A stretch of 64,000 nucleotides of DNA from Sphingobacterium multivorum. GTDB taxonomy: Bacteria > Bacteroidota > Bacteroidia > Sphingobacteriales > Sphingobacteriaceae. Position 1 is the first letter of the stretch; each line of letters begins with the position of its first letter. Made by a program: the position numbers and the translations under genes. Positions 28,397-39,938 of this stretch are shown here, piece after piece. A model generated the notes under the pieces. It saw nothing but the letters and a program-made list of their open reading frames with translations. It was not told where the DNA came from and made no database searches. Location of the stretch: positions 186,001 to 250,000 of the forward strand of contig NZ_UAUU01000002.1 of NCBI RefSeq assembly GCF_900457465.1. Direction: 5' to 3'.

Positions 28397-28404
28397 TCAG
28401 CAGG

Positions 28405-28525
28405 CTTTAAACTCGAAGGGAGAATGCGTGAAGCCTGTTTTAGAGACAATCAATTTCACGATAAACTATTCATGTCAGTTTTGGAAGAAGAGTGGAACAA
28501 CGAAGTACAGCTAAGTGTAAAATGA
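28405..28525 (+). pseudogene. GNAT acetyltransferase, 3' part
   Basis: Reads FKLEGRMREACFRDNQFHDK, then LFMSVLEEEWNNEVQLSVK and a stop, in frame with the 5' part at 23083 once the IS21 element and one GCAGG copy are removed. This is the typical RimJ/RimL-like C-terminus. Confidence 0.9.
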
Positions 28526-28547
28526 AATTAAACACCGTATAACCAGA

Positions 28548-29480
28548 CTACTCCTTTGAATAGACAGTTTTTGGATACAGTTTCTTAAAAGCATTGTAGA
28601 CAGCTTGATGTATTACTGTTGAATGCAATTCATCAGGTATGTAATCAAATACAAAATGAGTCTTATTATTTCGTTTAAGAATCTCAGATAACGCTATAGC
28701 CTCATCATACATTCTTATGTCTTCTTCCTTGTTGGGGATACCGAGATAAACCTTTATATTTTTTTTCAAATTAGTTTGCAGAAACTTCTCCCCATGCGTC
28801 AATAAAGACTCTTCTCCCCACCATAAACTTGGACTTATAATAATATAATCATCAAATAATTCGGGTTGTTTAAATAATATTTCTGATGAAAAAAGTCCTG
28901 CCAATGATTCTCCAATTAAAGTCTGTTTTCCGTTCGATTTAAAATTGCCATTTATATAAGGGATCAATTCATTTTTCAGGAATATCCGGTATTTTTCTGA
29001 ACCACCATACGAAGGAAAGCTCGCTTTTTGAAAACCTTCCTTTTCTATAAAATCTGTGTTTTCAACAGGGAAGGTAAAATCTCTCCTTCGTGTGTTTCCA
29101 CCGATTCCAACAACAATACTTTGCGGGAATCTATCGATCCAGGGTTGTGTACTGAAACGTACAATACCGGCTATATGAAAAAAATCTTCATCCATACTAC
29201 CATCAAGAACATATACTACTGGATAGCGAACAGAATCATTGGGGTTATAATTGTCGGGAAGATGAATGTTGATCATTCTGTCTTCAGCCAAAACTTTTGA
29301 ATGCAATATCTCTGATGTGCCTATCGTTAACGGTGTTCCATTTTGTGCAAAACAGTCTGTATTAAGAATAAAGAGCATTAAAAAAATGAGCATGCTATTG
29401 CCTATCATATCCGATATATTACGCTTACCAACAATGTTTTTTTGAGTAATCTTATATTGAAATACTTGACTATTAGACAT
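28548..29480 (-). CDS. Esterase of the enterochelin-esterase/esterase-D type
   Basis: About 310 residues. A hydrophobic segment (MLIFLMLFILNTDCFAQ, near residue 30) follows an N-terminal extension; the true start could be the inner ATG at 29408, giving a normal signal peptide. The alpha/beta-hydrolase fold is clear: YPVVYVLDGSMDEDFFHI, nucleophile elbow GESLAGLF with the catalytic Ser, SPSLWWGE and a late DELHSTVIH carrying the His. It should hydrolyse an ester, possibly of a siderophore; the substrate is not determinable. Confidence 0.82.
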   Translation of the reverse strand: MSNSQVFQYKITQKNIVGKRNISDMIGNSMLIFLMLFILNTDCFAQNGTPLTIGTSEILHSKVLAEDRMINIHLPDNYNPNDSVRYPVVYVLDGSMDEDFFHIAGIVRFSTQPWIDRFPQSIVVGIGGNTRRRDFTFPVENTDFIEKEGFQKASFPSYGGSEKYRIFLKNELIPYINGNFKSNGKQTLIGESLAGLFSSEILFKQPELFDDYIIISPSLWWGEESLLTHGEKFLQTNLKKNIKVYLGIPNKEEDIRMYDEAIALSEILKRNNKTHFVFDYIPDELHSTVIHQAVYNAFKKLYPKTVYSKE

Positions 29481-29580
29481 AACATCCTTAGGGACTGCCA
29501 ACAGTTTTGTTCAACAAATTACCAGCGCAATTTACAACGAAAATTAATATAATAGTTAGCTTTTTATTTTTTATGAATGA

Positions 29581-29802
29581 TTAAATGATTCTTTCGCAAC
29601 GATAACCCCACTCAAACATCTTTCTAACAATGCTGTTGGTCTCAATTTCCAATTGCGAAGATTCAATTCTTAGAATACGTTCTTCATCTTCAAGATCGAA
29701 GTTAATTTTATAAGATGAAAACAGGCTGACAAGAGTTGCAACAATTTGCTGTGCATCTTTCATTCGATAAACATTGGTTTTAAATATTTCGACTCGTTTC
29801 AT
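29581..29802 (-). CDS. Small conserved protein, ferredoxin-like fold suspected
   Basis: 73 residues: MKRVEIFKTNVYRMKDAQQI then VATLVSLFSSYKINFDLED and IVRKMFEWGYRCERII. The beta-alpha-beta spacing suggests a heavy-metal-associated or ACT-like fold, but the CXXC motif is missing. Similar small proteins occur in Bacteroidota; function unknown. Confidence 0.6.
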   Translation of the reverse strand: MKRVEIFKTNVYRMKDAQQIVATLVSLFSSYKINFDLEDEERILRIESSQLEIETNSIVRKMFEWGYRCERII

Positions 29803-29959
29803 TAGATCTGATTAAGTTCCATTCAAGAAATACGGTATTAGTCCTATTCCGTTTACTCATTCTAAACTACAATACGGGGCGTGCAACAGCTACAAAATTT
29901 AGATAAAGACAGTAAAAAACTCGGTAAATATGGGAAATTAAACGGTGAACATCGAGTTG

Positions 29960-30088
29960 CTATTTAATAACTGAATTGTAACCGTTCATAAATCCCTGAA
30001 TAAGTTCTGGTAGATTCAATAATAGAAATACGCAAATGACAATAGCAATAATGGCATAAAAAAACCACGACGAACTTTTCTTTTTCAT
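29960..30088 (-). CDS. Small single-span membrane protein
   Basis: 42 residues from ATG 30088: MKKKSSSWFFYAIIAIVICV, then FLLLNLPELIQGFMNGYNSV. Basic start, one membrane helix (about residues 9-24) and a short C-terminus. No family recognised, but the composition is typical of real small membrane proteins. Confidence 0.45.
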   Translation of the reverse strand: MKKKSSSWFFYAIIAIVICVFLLLNLPELIQGFMNGYNSVIK

Positions 30089-30301
30089 AACAAGCTATTT
30101 AAGAATAATCAATTTAAAAATATAGGCTTCCCAAAGCTAGAAATTACGCTAGAGCTCTACACAAATGAACAGATGCCGTAACATACCCTTTGGATTTTTC
30201 ACTATAACTCAATATACGAAATTAATCTATATAACAAAAAAGTAATTTAAAAATTATATTTTTCAAAATAAAAACAGCAGCTTCAAATAAGAAAGTTCAT
30301 G

Positions 30302-30517
30302 TTATAAAATGGAATCTTTGCAGTCGGTATATAAATGAATCTTATCTTGCCGCATACTGTGTAAGGTATTAGGCTTTACAGTGCCATTGATTGAAGATTT
30401 ATATTCTACCATCGTGTCTCCAATATTGGCCTGGGAATCTTTAGTTTTCACATTGGTAGAGAGGCTTACCAATCCTACTATAGTTAAAATTGCCAATGAA
30501 TTAAAGAAGTGTATCAT
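30302..30517 (-). CDS. Small secreted protein of unknown function
   Basis: 71 residues. A hydrophobic leader (FFNSLAILTIVGLVSLSTNV) precedes a short polar part with DTMVEYKSSINGTVKPN. No family recognised; may be a real exported peptide or chance. Confidence 0.4.
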   Translation of the reverse strand: MIHFFNSLAILTIVGLVSLSTNVKTKDSQANIGDTMVEYKSSINGTVKPNTLHSMRQDKIHLYTDCKDSIL

Positions 30518-30519
30518 AA

Positions 30520-30838
30520 ATAAAGATTGAATAGTTTATCCGCCCAATTTCAAAAAACAAACTGTAAAACACCATAATTTTTCGGTGAAAAAACAATTTT
30601 CATCGGTAAACAACAGAGTTTTACCTATTAACCGATCACCCCTTGTTATAAACGATTACAAAGAGTATTCCGTGCAAAATTTTCTGATCAGTCCTATATT
30701 ACAGATTTTCAGAGGCCCTTGACCATACTAAAAAACAGCGCGTCATCACCTACACTAAGTTCGCGGTCCAATATTAAGTTTTCTTTAATTTTAAAGCTTC
30801 CTATTTAGTCTGACTACTCAATTTCGTAAATATGTCCC
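30520..30838. other. Gap before the propeller-phosphoesterase gene
   Basis: AT-rich, without a convincing frame. Presumably holds the promoters of 30302 (minus) and 30839 (plus). Confidence 0.35.
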
Positions 30839-33298
30839 ATGAAAAGAATAGGAACATTTATTTTGACAACGTGTATGTTTGCAACCTCACAACTCACATT
30901 CAGTCAAAACAATATACAAAATAGGATTAGTTCAATTTTGGAAAGCAATAAAGTTGGACTACCAAATGGCTGGACACTAACCCCTGTTGGGAAACAGATA
31001 GAGCTCGGAGATTTACCGCTGAACTTAGTTATCAGTCATCATAAAAAGCTTGCAGCTGTCAGCAACAATGGACAAAGTACACAAACAATAGATCTTATCG
31101 ATCTCGCTTCACAACGAAAAATCGATAGTATTGCTATACCAAAATCTTGGTATGGATTGGCTTTTTCGAGCGATGATAATACACTGTATACTTCTGGGGG
31201 ACATGATAACATGATCAGGATCTATAAAATCAACGGTGGAAAAATTGCATCCAAAGATTCTATTGTTCTTAGCAAGCCATGGCCCAATAAAATAGGAATA
31301 GCCGGATTGGCTGTAGATGATAAAAACAAACAACAATTATATACTGTCACCAGAGAAGATAAAAAACTATATGTCATCGACTTAAAAACCAAAGCAACGA
31401 AAGCAACTTATGATTTGGGAGCTGAGGGGTATACCTGCCAGCTAACACCTGATGCAAAACAACTCTATATCAGCGTCTGGGGCGGAGAAAAGATTTTAGT
31501 ATGGGATGTTACACAAAATAAGATAACCAAAGAGATCCCTGTGGGTAGCCACCCAAATGAAATTACGTTTAGTAAAAATGGTAAATGGCTTTTTGTCGCC
31601 AACGCAAATGACAACTCGGTATCCATAATCGATACTAAAACATGAGCAGTCGTAGAAACATTGAATGCAGCATTGTATCCTAATGCTCCAAGTGGATCGA
31701 CCAGCAATGGTGTTGCTTTGTCCACAGATGGTAAAACCCTTTACATAGCCAATGCAGACAACAATTGTTTAGCAGTATTCGACGTAAGCAAGCCTGGGAG
31801 ATCTATTTCGAAAGGATTTATTCCAGTGGGCTGGTATCCAACGAATGTAAAAGTAGTCGATAAAACAATTCTGGTTACAAATGGTAAAGGCTTATCATCC
31901 AAAGCTAATCCACAAGGTCCCAATCCGACAGACCAAAAGGAAAAAGTCGATCGTCATGCAGGCGACCTCAACAAACCAAAAGAGATACAATATATTGCTG
32001 GTCTTTTTAGGGGAACGTTAAGCTTTATACCTGATCCTAAACCAGAAGAACTCGCCCTATATTCTCGTGCGGTATATCGGAATACGCCCTATTCGAAAGA
32101 AAAAGAGCTGCAAACAGAGGGTGAAGCCGGCAACCCTATTCCAATGAAAGTTGGAGCCCCCTCTCCGATCAAATACGTATTTTATGTCATCAAAGAAAAT
32201 CGTACCTACGATCAAGTTCTAGGTGATGTTAAACAAGGAAATGGAGACGCTTCACTTTGTTTATTCGGCGAAAAAATCACGCCTAATCAACACAAAATTG
32301 TCAATGAATTTGCACTTCTAGACAATTTCTATGTCGATGCGGAAGTTAGTGCGGATGGGCACAATTGGAGTATGGGTGCTTATGCCACCGACTATCTGGA
32401 GAAAACCTGGCCATCAAGCTATGGCGGTCGCGGCGGCACTTATGGAGGAGAAGGGGAACGAGAAATAGCCAACAATAAAGGCGGATTTATTTGGGATAAT
32501 GCCAAGCGACATCAGGTATCTTATCGCACCTATGGTGAATTCGCAGATAAAGGAAAACCCAACGTAAAATCTTTGGAAGGGCATGTTGCCACTGGATATA
32601 CAAGTTATGACCTGAGTGTTGCCGACACCACACGTATAAGACAATGGAAAGCTGATTTTGATCAACTCATCCAAAAAGGAGAAATGCCCCAATTGACAAC
32701 CATTCGAATCAGCAACGACCATACGGAAGGGATGCGTGCCGGCAAAAAGTCCCCTTATGCTCATGTAGCGGACAATGACCTCGCTGTTGGGATGTTTGTT
32801 GACCATATCAGCAAGAGTCCAATCTGGAAAGAATCTGCGATCTTTATACTGGAAGATGATGCCCAGAATGGTCCTGACCATGTGGATGCACACCGTAGTC
32901 CTGCCTATTTGATTAGCCCTTATGTAAAAAGAAGATCTGTAGATCACACCATGTATTCAACCTCAGGGATGATTAGAACGATAGAGCTGATTTTAGGGAT
33001 GAAACCAATGACGCAATACGACGCTGCTGCAACACCCATGTGGCGATCGTTTAGCAATAACCCCGATTATACTCCATTTGATCATGTCGACGCAAATGTA
33101 GATCTCAATGAGCGCAATCCAAGTAAAGGGAAACTAGCTGTATGGAGTGACAAATATGATTGGTCGAAAGAAGACGCGGTACCTGATTTGGTATTCAATG
33201 AAATTCTATGGAAGGGACTTAAAGGTGAATCTGCTCCAGCTCCAAAAAGAGCCGCCTTCCTAAAGGTAAGCGAACAAAAAGAGGATGATGACGATTAA
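30839..33298 (+). pseudogene. YVTN-propeller/phosphoesterase fusion, interrupted by an in-frame TGA
   Basis: An 819-codon frame with one stop (TGA at 31643-31645) and no shift. The first part has a signal peptide and YncE/YVTN-type propeller repeats (NKWL-type blades such as GKWLFVANANDNSVSIIDT, GKTLYIANADNNCLAVFD). The second is an alkaline-phosphatase-superfamily phosphoesterase: YVFYVIKENRTYDQVLGD, DGHNWSMGAYATDYLEKTW and FILEDDAQNGPDHVDAHRSP with metal ligands. Fused YncE/phosphoesterase proteins of this length are known. The TGA follows DTKT and could be a CGA-to-TGA change. If real, only the propeller would be made. Confidence 0.82.
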
Positions 33299-33317
33299 TG
33301 TATATTTATAAAACCAC

Positions 33318-33355
33318 AATGGTCAGCAATAGTATCGGGATTACTGCTGGCCATT
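33318..33355. terminator. Hairpin between convergent genes
   Basis: An 11-bp stem (33318-33328 with 33345-33355, one G-T pair) between the propeller-phosphoesterase gene and the split HD gene. There is no strong T tail, so terminator function is uncertain. Confidence 0.35.
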
Positions 33356-33369
33356 GATGAGTATCCTAC

Positions 33370-33715
33370 CTACTCTCCTTTTTTCAGAATCCCCCGAGCA
33401 ACTCCAGCATCAATCAATTTTTCTGCATATTCCCACAATACTGCTGAGCCATCCTTAATGACAGATTTTTTTTCATAAACCTTTTCATAATTTACACCAG
33501 GTTCATTCCAGGTTCCACCATTATTGGAACTATTCTGTAAAAGTGGCTCCAATCGATCCATCGCTCGTGCGAACTGTGCTTCCGGCGTTTGACCAGCTTC
33601 AAATTCTTCCCAGATCGCAATGAGTTCCTCTGCTTGCTGCCCAGGCAAAATTCCAAAAATCCGCTGAGCTGCCAAACGCTCCGCACTTGTATTGGTATGG
33701 TTTTTTCCTGTATCA
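33370..33715 (-). pseudogene. HD-domain hydrolase, 3' part (split by IS5-type element)
   Basis: Reads YDTGKNHTNTSAERLAAQRI, FGILPGQQAEELIAIWEEFE and ends EKLIDAGVARGILKKGE. It is the C-terminal half of the gene starting at 35436. Joining the halves through one copy of TAGATA gives AGDTFIYDTGKNHTNTS in frame. Confidence 0.88.
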
Positions 33716-33721
33716 TAGATA

Positions 33722-35185
<1,464 letters not shown>

Positions 35186-35436
35186 TAGATAAAAGTATCA
35201 CCTGCATCGATTTCGACGATATCATGTATCAATACCATTTTGACTACCTTCAATAAATCCACTGATTGATTTGCATGTTCTAAAAGCACAATAGCCATTA
35301 GGGCAAGATGCCAACTGTGTTCAGCGTCATTTTCGGGACGGTCACTATTGAAAAGTTTTGTCCTGCGCTGGATATATTTAATCTTGTCGATCTCCTTAAT
35401 AAACTCGATCTGTTGTAATAATTTGTCTGAAAGCAT
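35186..35436 (-). pseudogene. HD-domain hydrolase (YfbR-like), 5' part
   Basis: Starts MLSDKLLQQIEFIKEIDK and shows the HD_3/YfbR-type metal site: RPENDAEHSWHLALMAIVLL and VLIHDIVEIDAGDTF. The motif ENxAEHSW with HD marks a nucleotide or phosphonate phosphohydrolase related to 5'-deoxynucleotidases. The gene is cut by the IS5-type element and continues at 33715. Confidence 0.88.
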
Positions 35437-35617
35437 CACTCTGAATCACTTATACAATTGAATAATACATAAAATTACTCTTTTTGAGCCACAGCCTACT
35501 TGTCATTTGGCAAATTCATTCAAACCATATATTATTGACACCCATCGGACAATCCAAACTACCGATATAATCGCAACATTTATTAAATTTGATTGACATC
35601 AAATCCCATTGTGATTT

Positions 35618-36640
35618 ATGAAAAAAATAGGCTTTTTATCTTTTGGCCATTGGTCCAAGCATCCCGCATATAGTACGCAGACCGCAAGCGATACTTTATT
35701 GCAATCCATAGATCTAGCAGTAGCTGCTGAAGAAATAGGCATAGATGGTGCATATTTCCGTGTACACCATTTTGCGAATCAGCTAGCATCTCCCTTTCCT
35801 TTATTATCGGCCATTGGAGCCAAAACCTCAAAAATTGAGATCGGCACCGGTGTCATTGATATGCGCTATGAAAACCCCCTTTATATGGTGGAAGACGCTG
35901 GAGCTGCAGATCTAATCTCCGGGGGCAGATTGCAGCTCGGCATCAGCAGAGGATCGCCTGAACAAGTAATAGATGGTTGGCGTTACTTTGGTTACAATAT
36001 CAACGAGGGCGAAACAGATGCTGATATGGGAAGGCAAAAAGCATTGGAATTTTTAGAAAAACTTAAAGGAATTGGTTTCGCTGAACCAAATCCCTATCCA
36101 ATGTTTCCAAACCCGCCCGGTCTGCTGAGGCTCGAACCCCATTCGGAAGGGTTACGTGATCGTATCTGGTGGGGAGCAGCATCGAACGCCACGGCTGTAT
36201 GGGCTGCTCAAAACAGAATGCACCTGCAAAGTTCCACTTTGAAATATGATGAAAATGGCAAACCTTTTCATATTCAGCAGGCCGAACAAATACGTTTATA
36301 TAAAGAGGCCTGGAAAGCAGCAGGGCACCCTGGTGAACCCCGCGTTTCAGTCAGTCGATCCATATTCGCTCTGGTCGATGATTTAGATCGTTATTACTTC
36401 GGGCAAGAGGCTGACAAAACAGATAAAATTGGGGTAATCGAATCGGACAAGCGGACGATTTTTGGGCGAAGTTATGCCGCAGAACCAGATCAACTCGTGA
36501 AAGAATTAGCGCAAGATGAAGCAATACAGGAAGCAGACACGCTATTATTGACCATTCCAAATACGCTAGGGGTCGACTACAATGTCCACATTCTTTCAGC
36601 CATTTTGGAACACGTAGCTCCCGAACTTGGTTGGCGTTAA
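35618..36640 (+). CDS. LLM-class flavin-dependent oxidoreductase
   Basis: 340 residues of luciferase-like monooxygenase type: MKKIGFLSFGHWSKHPAYST, VHHFANQLASPFPLLSAIGA, KIEIGTGVIDMRYENPLYMV and GGRLQLGISRGSPEQVIDGW are conserved positions of the TIM-barrel FMN site. Such enzymes use reduced FMN to oxidise small molecules; the substrate is unknown. It lies 12 bases before a flavoprotein gene, so they probably work together. Confidence 0.87.
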   Translation: MKKIGFLSFGHWSKHPAYSTQTASDTLLQSIDLAVAAEEIGIDGAYFRVHHFANQLASPFPLLSAIGAKTSKIEIGTGVIDMRYENPLYMVEDAGAADLISGGRLQLGISRGSPEQVIDGWRYFGYNINEGETDADMGRQKALEFLEKLKGIGFAEPNPYPMFPNPPGLLRLEPHSEGLRDRIWWGAASNATAVWAAQNRMHLQSSTLKYDENGKPFHIQQAEQIRLYKEAWKAAGHPGEPRVSVSRSIFALVDDLDRYYFGQEADKTDKIGVIESDKRTIFGRSYAAEPDQLVKELAQDEAIQEADTLLLTIPNTLGVDYNVHILSAILEHVAPELGWR

Positions 36641-36652
36641 CTCCTCTTTCGT

Positions 36653-37774
36653 ATGATAAAGAACATTCGCTACAAAACAAAAATTGCAGTCATTGGTGCG
36701 GGTCAGGCTGGACTTTCTGCTGCTTATCATTTGAAGAAGCTCGGACTTAAAATCGGGCCGGATTTTATCATCCTGGATGAAGCCTCTACACCAGGAGGAG
36801 CCTGGCAATTTCGCTGGGACTCCCTTACCTTAAGTACAGTCAATAAAATACACGATTTGCCCGGCATGTCGTTTGAGGAGACTTTATCAACAAAAGGGGC
36901 GGAAGTTCAAGCCAACACCGCTGTTCCCCATTATTTTAAACTTTATGAAGAAAAATTTGGACTTCAAGTATATCGACCAGCTAAAGTAGAAAAAGTCTAC
37001 ATGTACCAAGATCGCTTTCATATCGATACGGCAGAAACTCTTTTCTCAGCACTCGGTATTATCAACGCCACTGGAACATGGGAAAACCCCTATATTCCTA
37101 CCTATCCAGGTGCAGAATTATTTCGGGGCGAGCAACTCCACACAAAGGATTTTAAAACTGCAGAGTATTTTCGTGGCAAACATGTTATTGTTGTTGGAGC
37201 CGGTATTTCTGCCATTCAGCTATTGGACCAAATTTCCCAGGTTACAACGACAACTTGGGTAACACGACGACCGCCTTTATTCAGAGAGGGGCCATTTGAT
37301 GACATGGCCGGGCATAATGCGGTTGCTATGGTAGAGGAACGTGTACGATTGGGGCTTTCACCTTTGTCTGTCGTTTCCGTTACGGGCCTCCCCTATTCTA
37401 CAGAAATCCAGGAGATGGAAAAACGGGGTGTCCTTCAACGTTTTCCAATGTTTCAAGAAATAACAGAAAAGGGGATCAAATGGGCCAATGGAACAGAACA
37501 ACAAGCAGATGTTATACTTTGGAATACAGGCTTTAAAAGTTCATTGAGCCATCTAGACGCAGTGCTACCAAAAGAAAAACAGGGTGGCATTCAAATGGCA
37601 GGCAGACTAGCGACCATGGTCGCTAAAGAACCAAGAATTCACCTCGTGGGTTATGGTCCATCAGCATCGACAATCGGTGCAAACCGTGCAGGTAGCGCCG
37701 CAGCTAGAGAACTTCTAAAAACGCTTTCAGCTGCCGACCTGAACACAAATAAATTTAGTGGGAGCCAACTATAA
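36653..37774 (+). CDS. FAD-dependent monooxygenase-like oxidoreductase
   Basis: 373 residues. FAD site KIAVIGAGQAGLSAAYHLKK at the N-terminus, TPGGAWQFRWDSL, and a second dinucleotide site VIVVGAGISAIQLLDQIS at about residue 180. The C-terminus has the ATG-like VILWNTGFKSSLSHLDAVLP. It resembles flavin-containing monooxygenases of the CzcO/YhjX-like group acting on small organics. Partner of the LLM enzyme upstream. Confidence 0.82.
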   Translation: MIKNIRYKTKIAVIGAGQAGLSAAYHLKKLGLKIGPDFIILDEASTPGGAWQFRWDSLTLSTVNKIHDLPGMSFEETLSTKGAEVQANTAVPHYFKLYEEKFGLQVYRPAKVEKVYMYQDRFHIDTAETLFSALGIINATGTWENPYIPTYPGAELFRGEQLHTKDFKTAEYFRGKHVIVVGAGISAIQLLDQISQVTTTTWVTRRPPLFREGPFDDMAGHNAVAMVEERVRLGLSPLSVVSVTGLPYSTEIQEMEKRGVLQRFPMFQEITEKGIKWANGTEQQADVILWNTGFKSSLSHLDAVLPKEKQGGIQMAGRLATMVAKEPRIHLVGYGPSASTIGANRAGSAAARELLKTLSAADLNTNKFSGSQL

Positions 37775-38121
37775 TGGTAGTTTCAATTTTGAGTACAATA
37801 ATAAAAAGTCAAAGCAGTGGATTCGGTCGTTTTAAAAAGTGACCTGAGTCATTACAACCCTTCATTGGATTCAAATTGGATTGCCAATTATTGGCAAAAT
37901 AATTATGTTAAATTACTGGAACATGCACAATTATTTCAGGTGAGAAGAAAAAAACCGCTCTACTATTTCAAATAAGTTGAATCAACGACATATACTTTAA
38001 ACACTACGGGTCACAGTAAATCCACTAATCGAAATCCAACGATTATCCATATATTCTTATTTCATATTTCTGTATATTTAAAATTATAAAAAGTCGTAAA
38101 GCAAAGCCAAACAATTTATAA
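37775..38121. other. Gap without a recognisable gene
   Basis: Low-complexity AT-rich sequence with short frames only; no hairpin or repeat of note. The promoter of the AraC gene at 38122 presumably lies here. Confidence 0.35.
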
Positions 38122-38893
38122 ATGAAGCCTCAGATTATCAGTCCAGATACATCCATTGCATTATTCGTAAAGGCGATCCTAGTGTTTGAAAGTCAGACGA
38201 ATGATTGCGTAAACTTACCTTTTTATGCTGATGGTTACCCTGGTTTATTGTTTCAACGATGCTATGGTGATTTTACAATCAAGCCTCATGATAAAAAAAT
38301 GTCAAAGATTTTCCTCTATGGTCAGACAATAAAACCGATTTCAATCGATGTAAAAGGCCCTTTTCAGATTATCGTTTTTCAATTTTACCCATTTGTATTA
38401 CGGACATTTTGGGGCATCTTGCCCGAAAGCATAAACGACGACTGTTATGATCTAGATACTCCTTCAAATACAACCTTCCACCAACTTACCGGCACATTAT
38501 CCTCATCTTTAAGCACTGAAAACAGCATCCAACTATTGACACAATCGCTTCTCAGCTTTTTCGATAGCAAGAAAAATAAACTTGATTTTTCGATTCAGCG
38601 AGCAATCCTTGAAATCATCGAAAACCAGGGCCAAATCATTATTAAAGAAATTGCAAAAAGAGAAGCATTGAACATCCGAACTTTTGAAAGAAGGTTTCTC
38701 AAGGAAACTGGGATCCGCTAAACAATTCGCTAAAATGGTACAATTTCAGGCCGCTTTTAAACAGCTCAATAGCAAAGACTTCCGAAAGATAACGGAAATT
38801 GTTTATGAAAATGGATTTTCCGACCAATCGCATTTTATCCGTGTCTTTAAGACTTTCACAGGCACAACTCCAGCGTCATTTAACAAAAAATAG
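38122..38893 (+). pseudogene. AraC family regulator, one-base frame break
   Basis: The N-terminal sensor looks like DUF6597 (FYADGYPGLLFQRCYGDF, IIVFQFYPFVLRTFWGILP). The frame breaks at GGG 38710-38712. Removing one G gives FERRFLKETGSAKQFAKM then FRKITEIVYENGFSDQSHFI and FTGTTPASFNKK, the complete AraC helix-turn-helix (256 residues). Either a sequencing error or a genuine loss. It precedes a DUF1772 gene on the same strand. Confidence 0.82.
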
Positions 38894-39091
38894 ATTACTG
38901 TCGTTTTTATTCTATATTGACTCCCTGATTATCACAACTTTTGTATTGTCTAAGGTCGAGTGCAACGAAAGTGTGTATTTTTTTAGCCTCAACTCCTTCG
39001 AAAAATTTACGATAAGAAAACAATGCTTTGATAAATCAGAACGCTTAGACAATGAGTTCAGCAAAACATGATACATCAAAAAAATATAGAC

Positions 39092-39589
39092 ATGAAATTA
39101 CAAAACATCCTTTTAGCGCTGGCAACAATATTTTCGGCTATCATATCAGGCTTATTTTTTTCGTATACCTTTTCGGTCAATTTGGGACTCCATAAACTCA
39201 ACGATAAAGCCTATCTGACCGCCATGCAAAATATTAATAAAGAAATACTAAACTCAGCTTTTTACTGCTGTTTTCTGGGCGCCCCAATTTTATTATTGAT
39301 GGCTACAATATTATTTTTTGATCTATCGTCACCAAAATTTTATCTAATACTAGTAGCATGCCTAAGCTATATCATTGGTGTATTTGTAGTCACAGGCACA
39401 CAAAATGTCCCCTTGAACAATCAATTGGCCTCGATCGACCTATCGATATCTTCAGAAAAATCTTTAAGACTTGCACGGGATGCCTTTGAAAAACCCTGGG
39501 TATTTTGGAATAACATCCGAACTTGCTGTTCTTTACTTACGCTCACTTGTTTAATTATTAACTTGGTCTTTTTTAAATCAAGAAATTGA
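39092..39589 (+). CDS. DUF1772-like (anthrone-oxygenase type) membrane protein
   Basis: 165 residues from ATG 39092 (MKLQNILLALATIFSAIISG). Four hydrophobic segments at about 7-27, 51-72, 77-97 and 142-160. Between them lies FVVTGTQNVPLNNQLASIDL, the family-type TxxxNVPLN motif. Some members act as anthrone oxygenases in fungi; the bacterial role is unknown. Confidence 0.7.
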   Translation: MKLQNILLALATIFSAIISGLFFSYTFSVNLGLHKLNDKAYLTAMQNINKEILNSAFYCCFLGAPILLLMATILFFDLSSPKFYLILVACLSYIIGVFVVTGTQNVPLNNQLASIDLSISSEKSLRLARDAFEKPWVFWNNIRTCCSLLTLTCLIINLVFFKSRN

Positions 39590-39938
39590 TCATAATATGA
39601 GGTAATAGTTTAGGATCAATTTCCATATAGCCCGTTTACTGGCATTTCCACCGAAAAAAACTTGCTATTATTTACCGACCTCTTTTAGACGAAAAAAAGT
39701 CCAATGTATGCGAATTTAAATCTATTCCCCCGAATTTAAATCAAGTGCTAAAACCTCTTCCTCAATACCTTACTTTTATAAAAATTAATCGACGGATGTT
39801 ATTGAATGTGAGTGTAAATCAGCATGAAGGCAGGTATATCGAAGATTCCAAAAAATCTTCGATAGATTACCAAAACATTAATAAGCAGAAGTTGTCTATC
39901 AATAAAAATAGTCTTTACAATTAATGAAATTTTTCCCC
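39590..39938. other. Gap with a paired direct repeat
   Basis: CGAATTTAAATC occurs at 39711-39722 and 39731-39742, a 20-base period (two helical turns), such as is seen for LytTR-type sites. It is about 200 bases upstream of the lipoprotein gene at 39939. No gene seen. Confidence 0.4.

Larger units (their letters stand above)
23499..28399 (+). mobile_element. IS21-family element, interrupted by an ISL3-family element
   Basis: Ends begin TGCATATTCCG and finish CGGAATATTCA, imperfect inverted repeats with TG...CA termini. It is flanked by 5-bp duplications GCAGG (23494-23498 and 28400-28404). It encodes istA and istB. Without the nested element and its duplication copy it is about 2.67 kb, a normal size for the family. 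It lies in a GNAT gene whose frame is restored exactly on removal. Confidence 0.93.

Noticed and set aside
31643..31645. Selenocysteine at the in-frame TGA
   Set aside because: The protein family has no known selenoprotein and no downstream SECIS-like structure was seen; mutation or error is simpler.
38799..39071. Plus-strand frame overlapping the AraC 3' end
   Set aside because: It is antagonistic to the clear AraC coding frame and has no family features.
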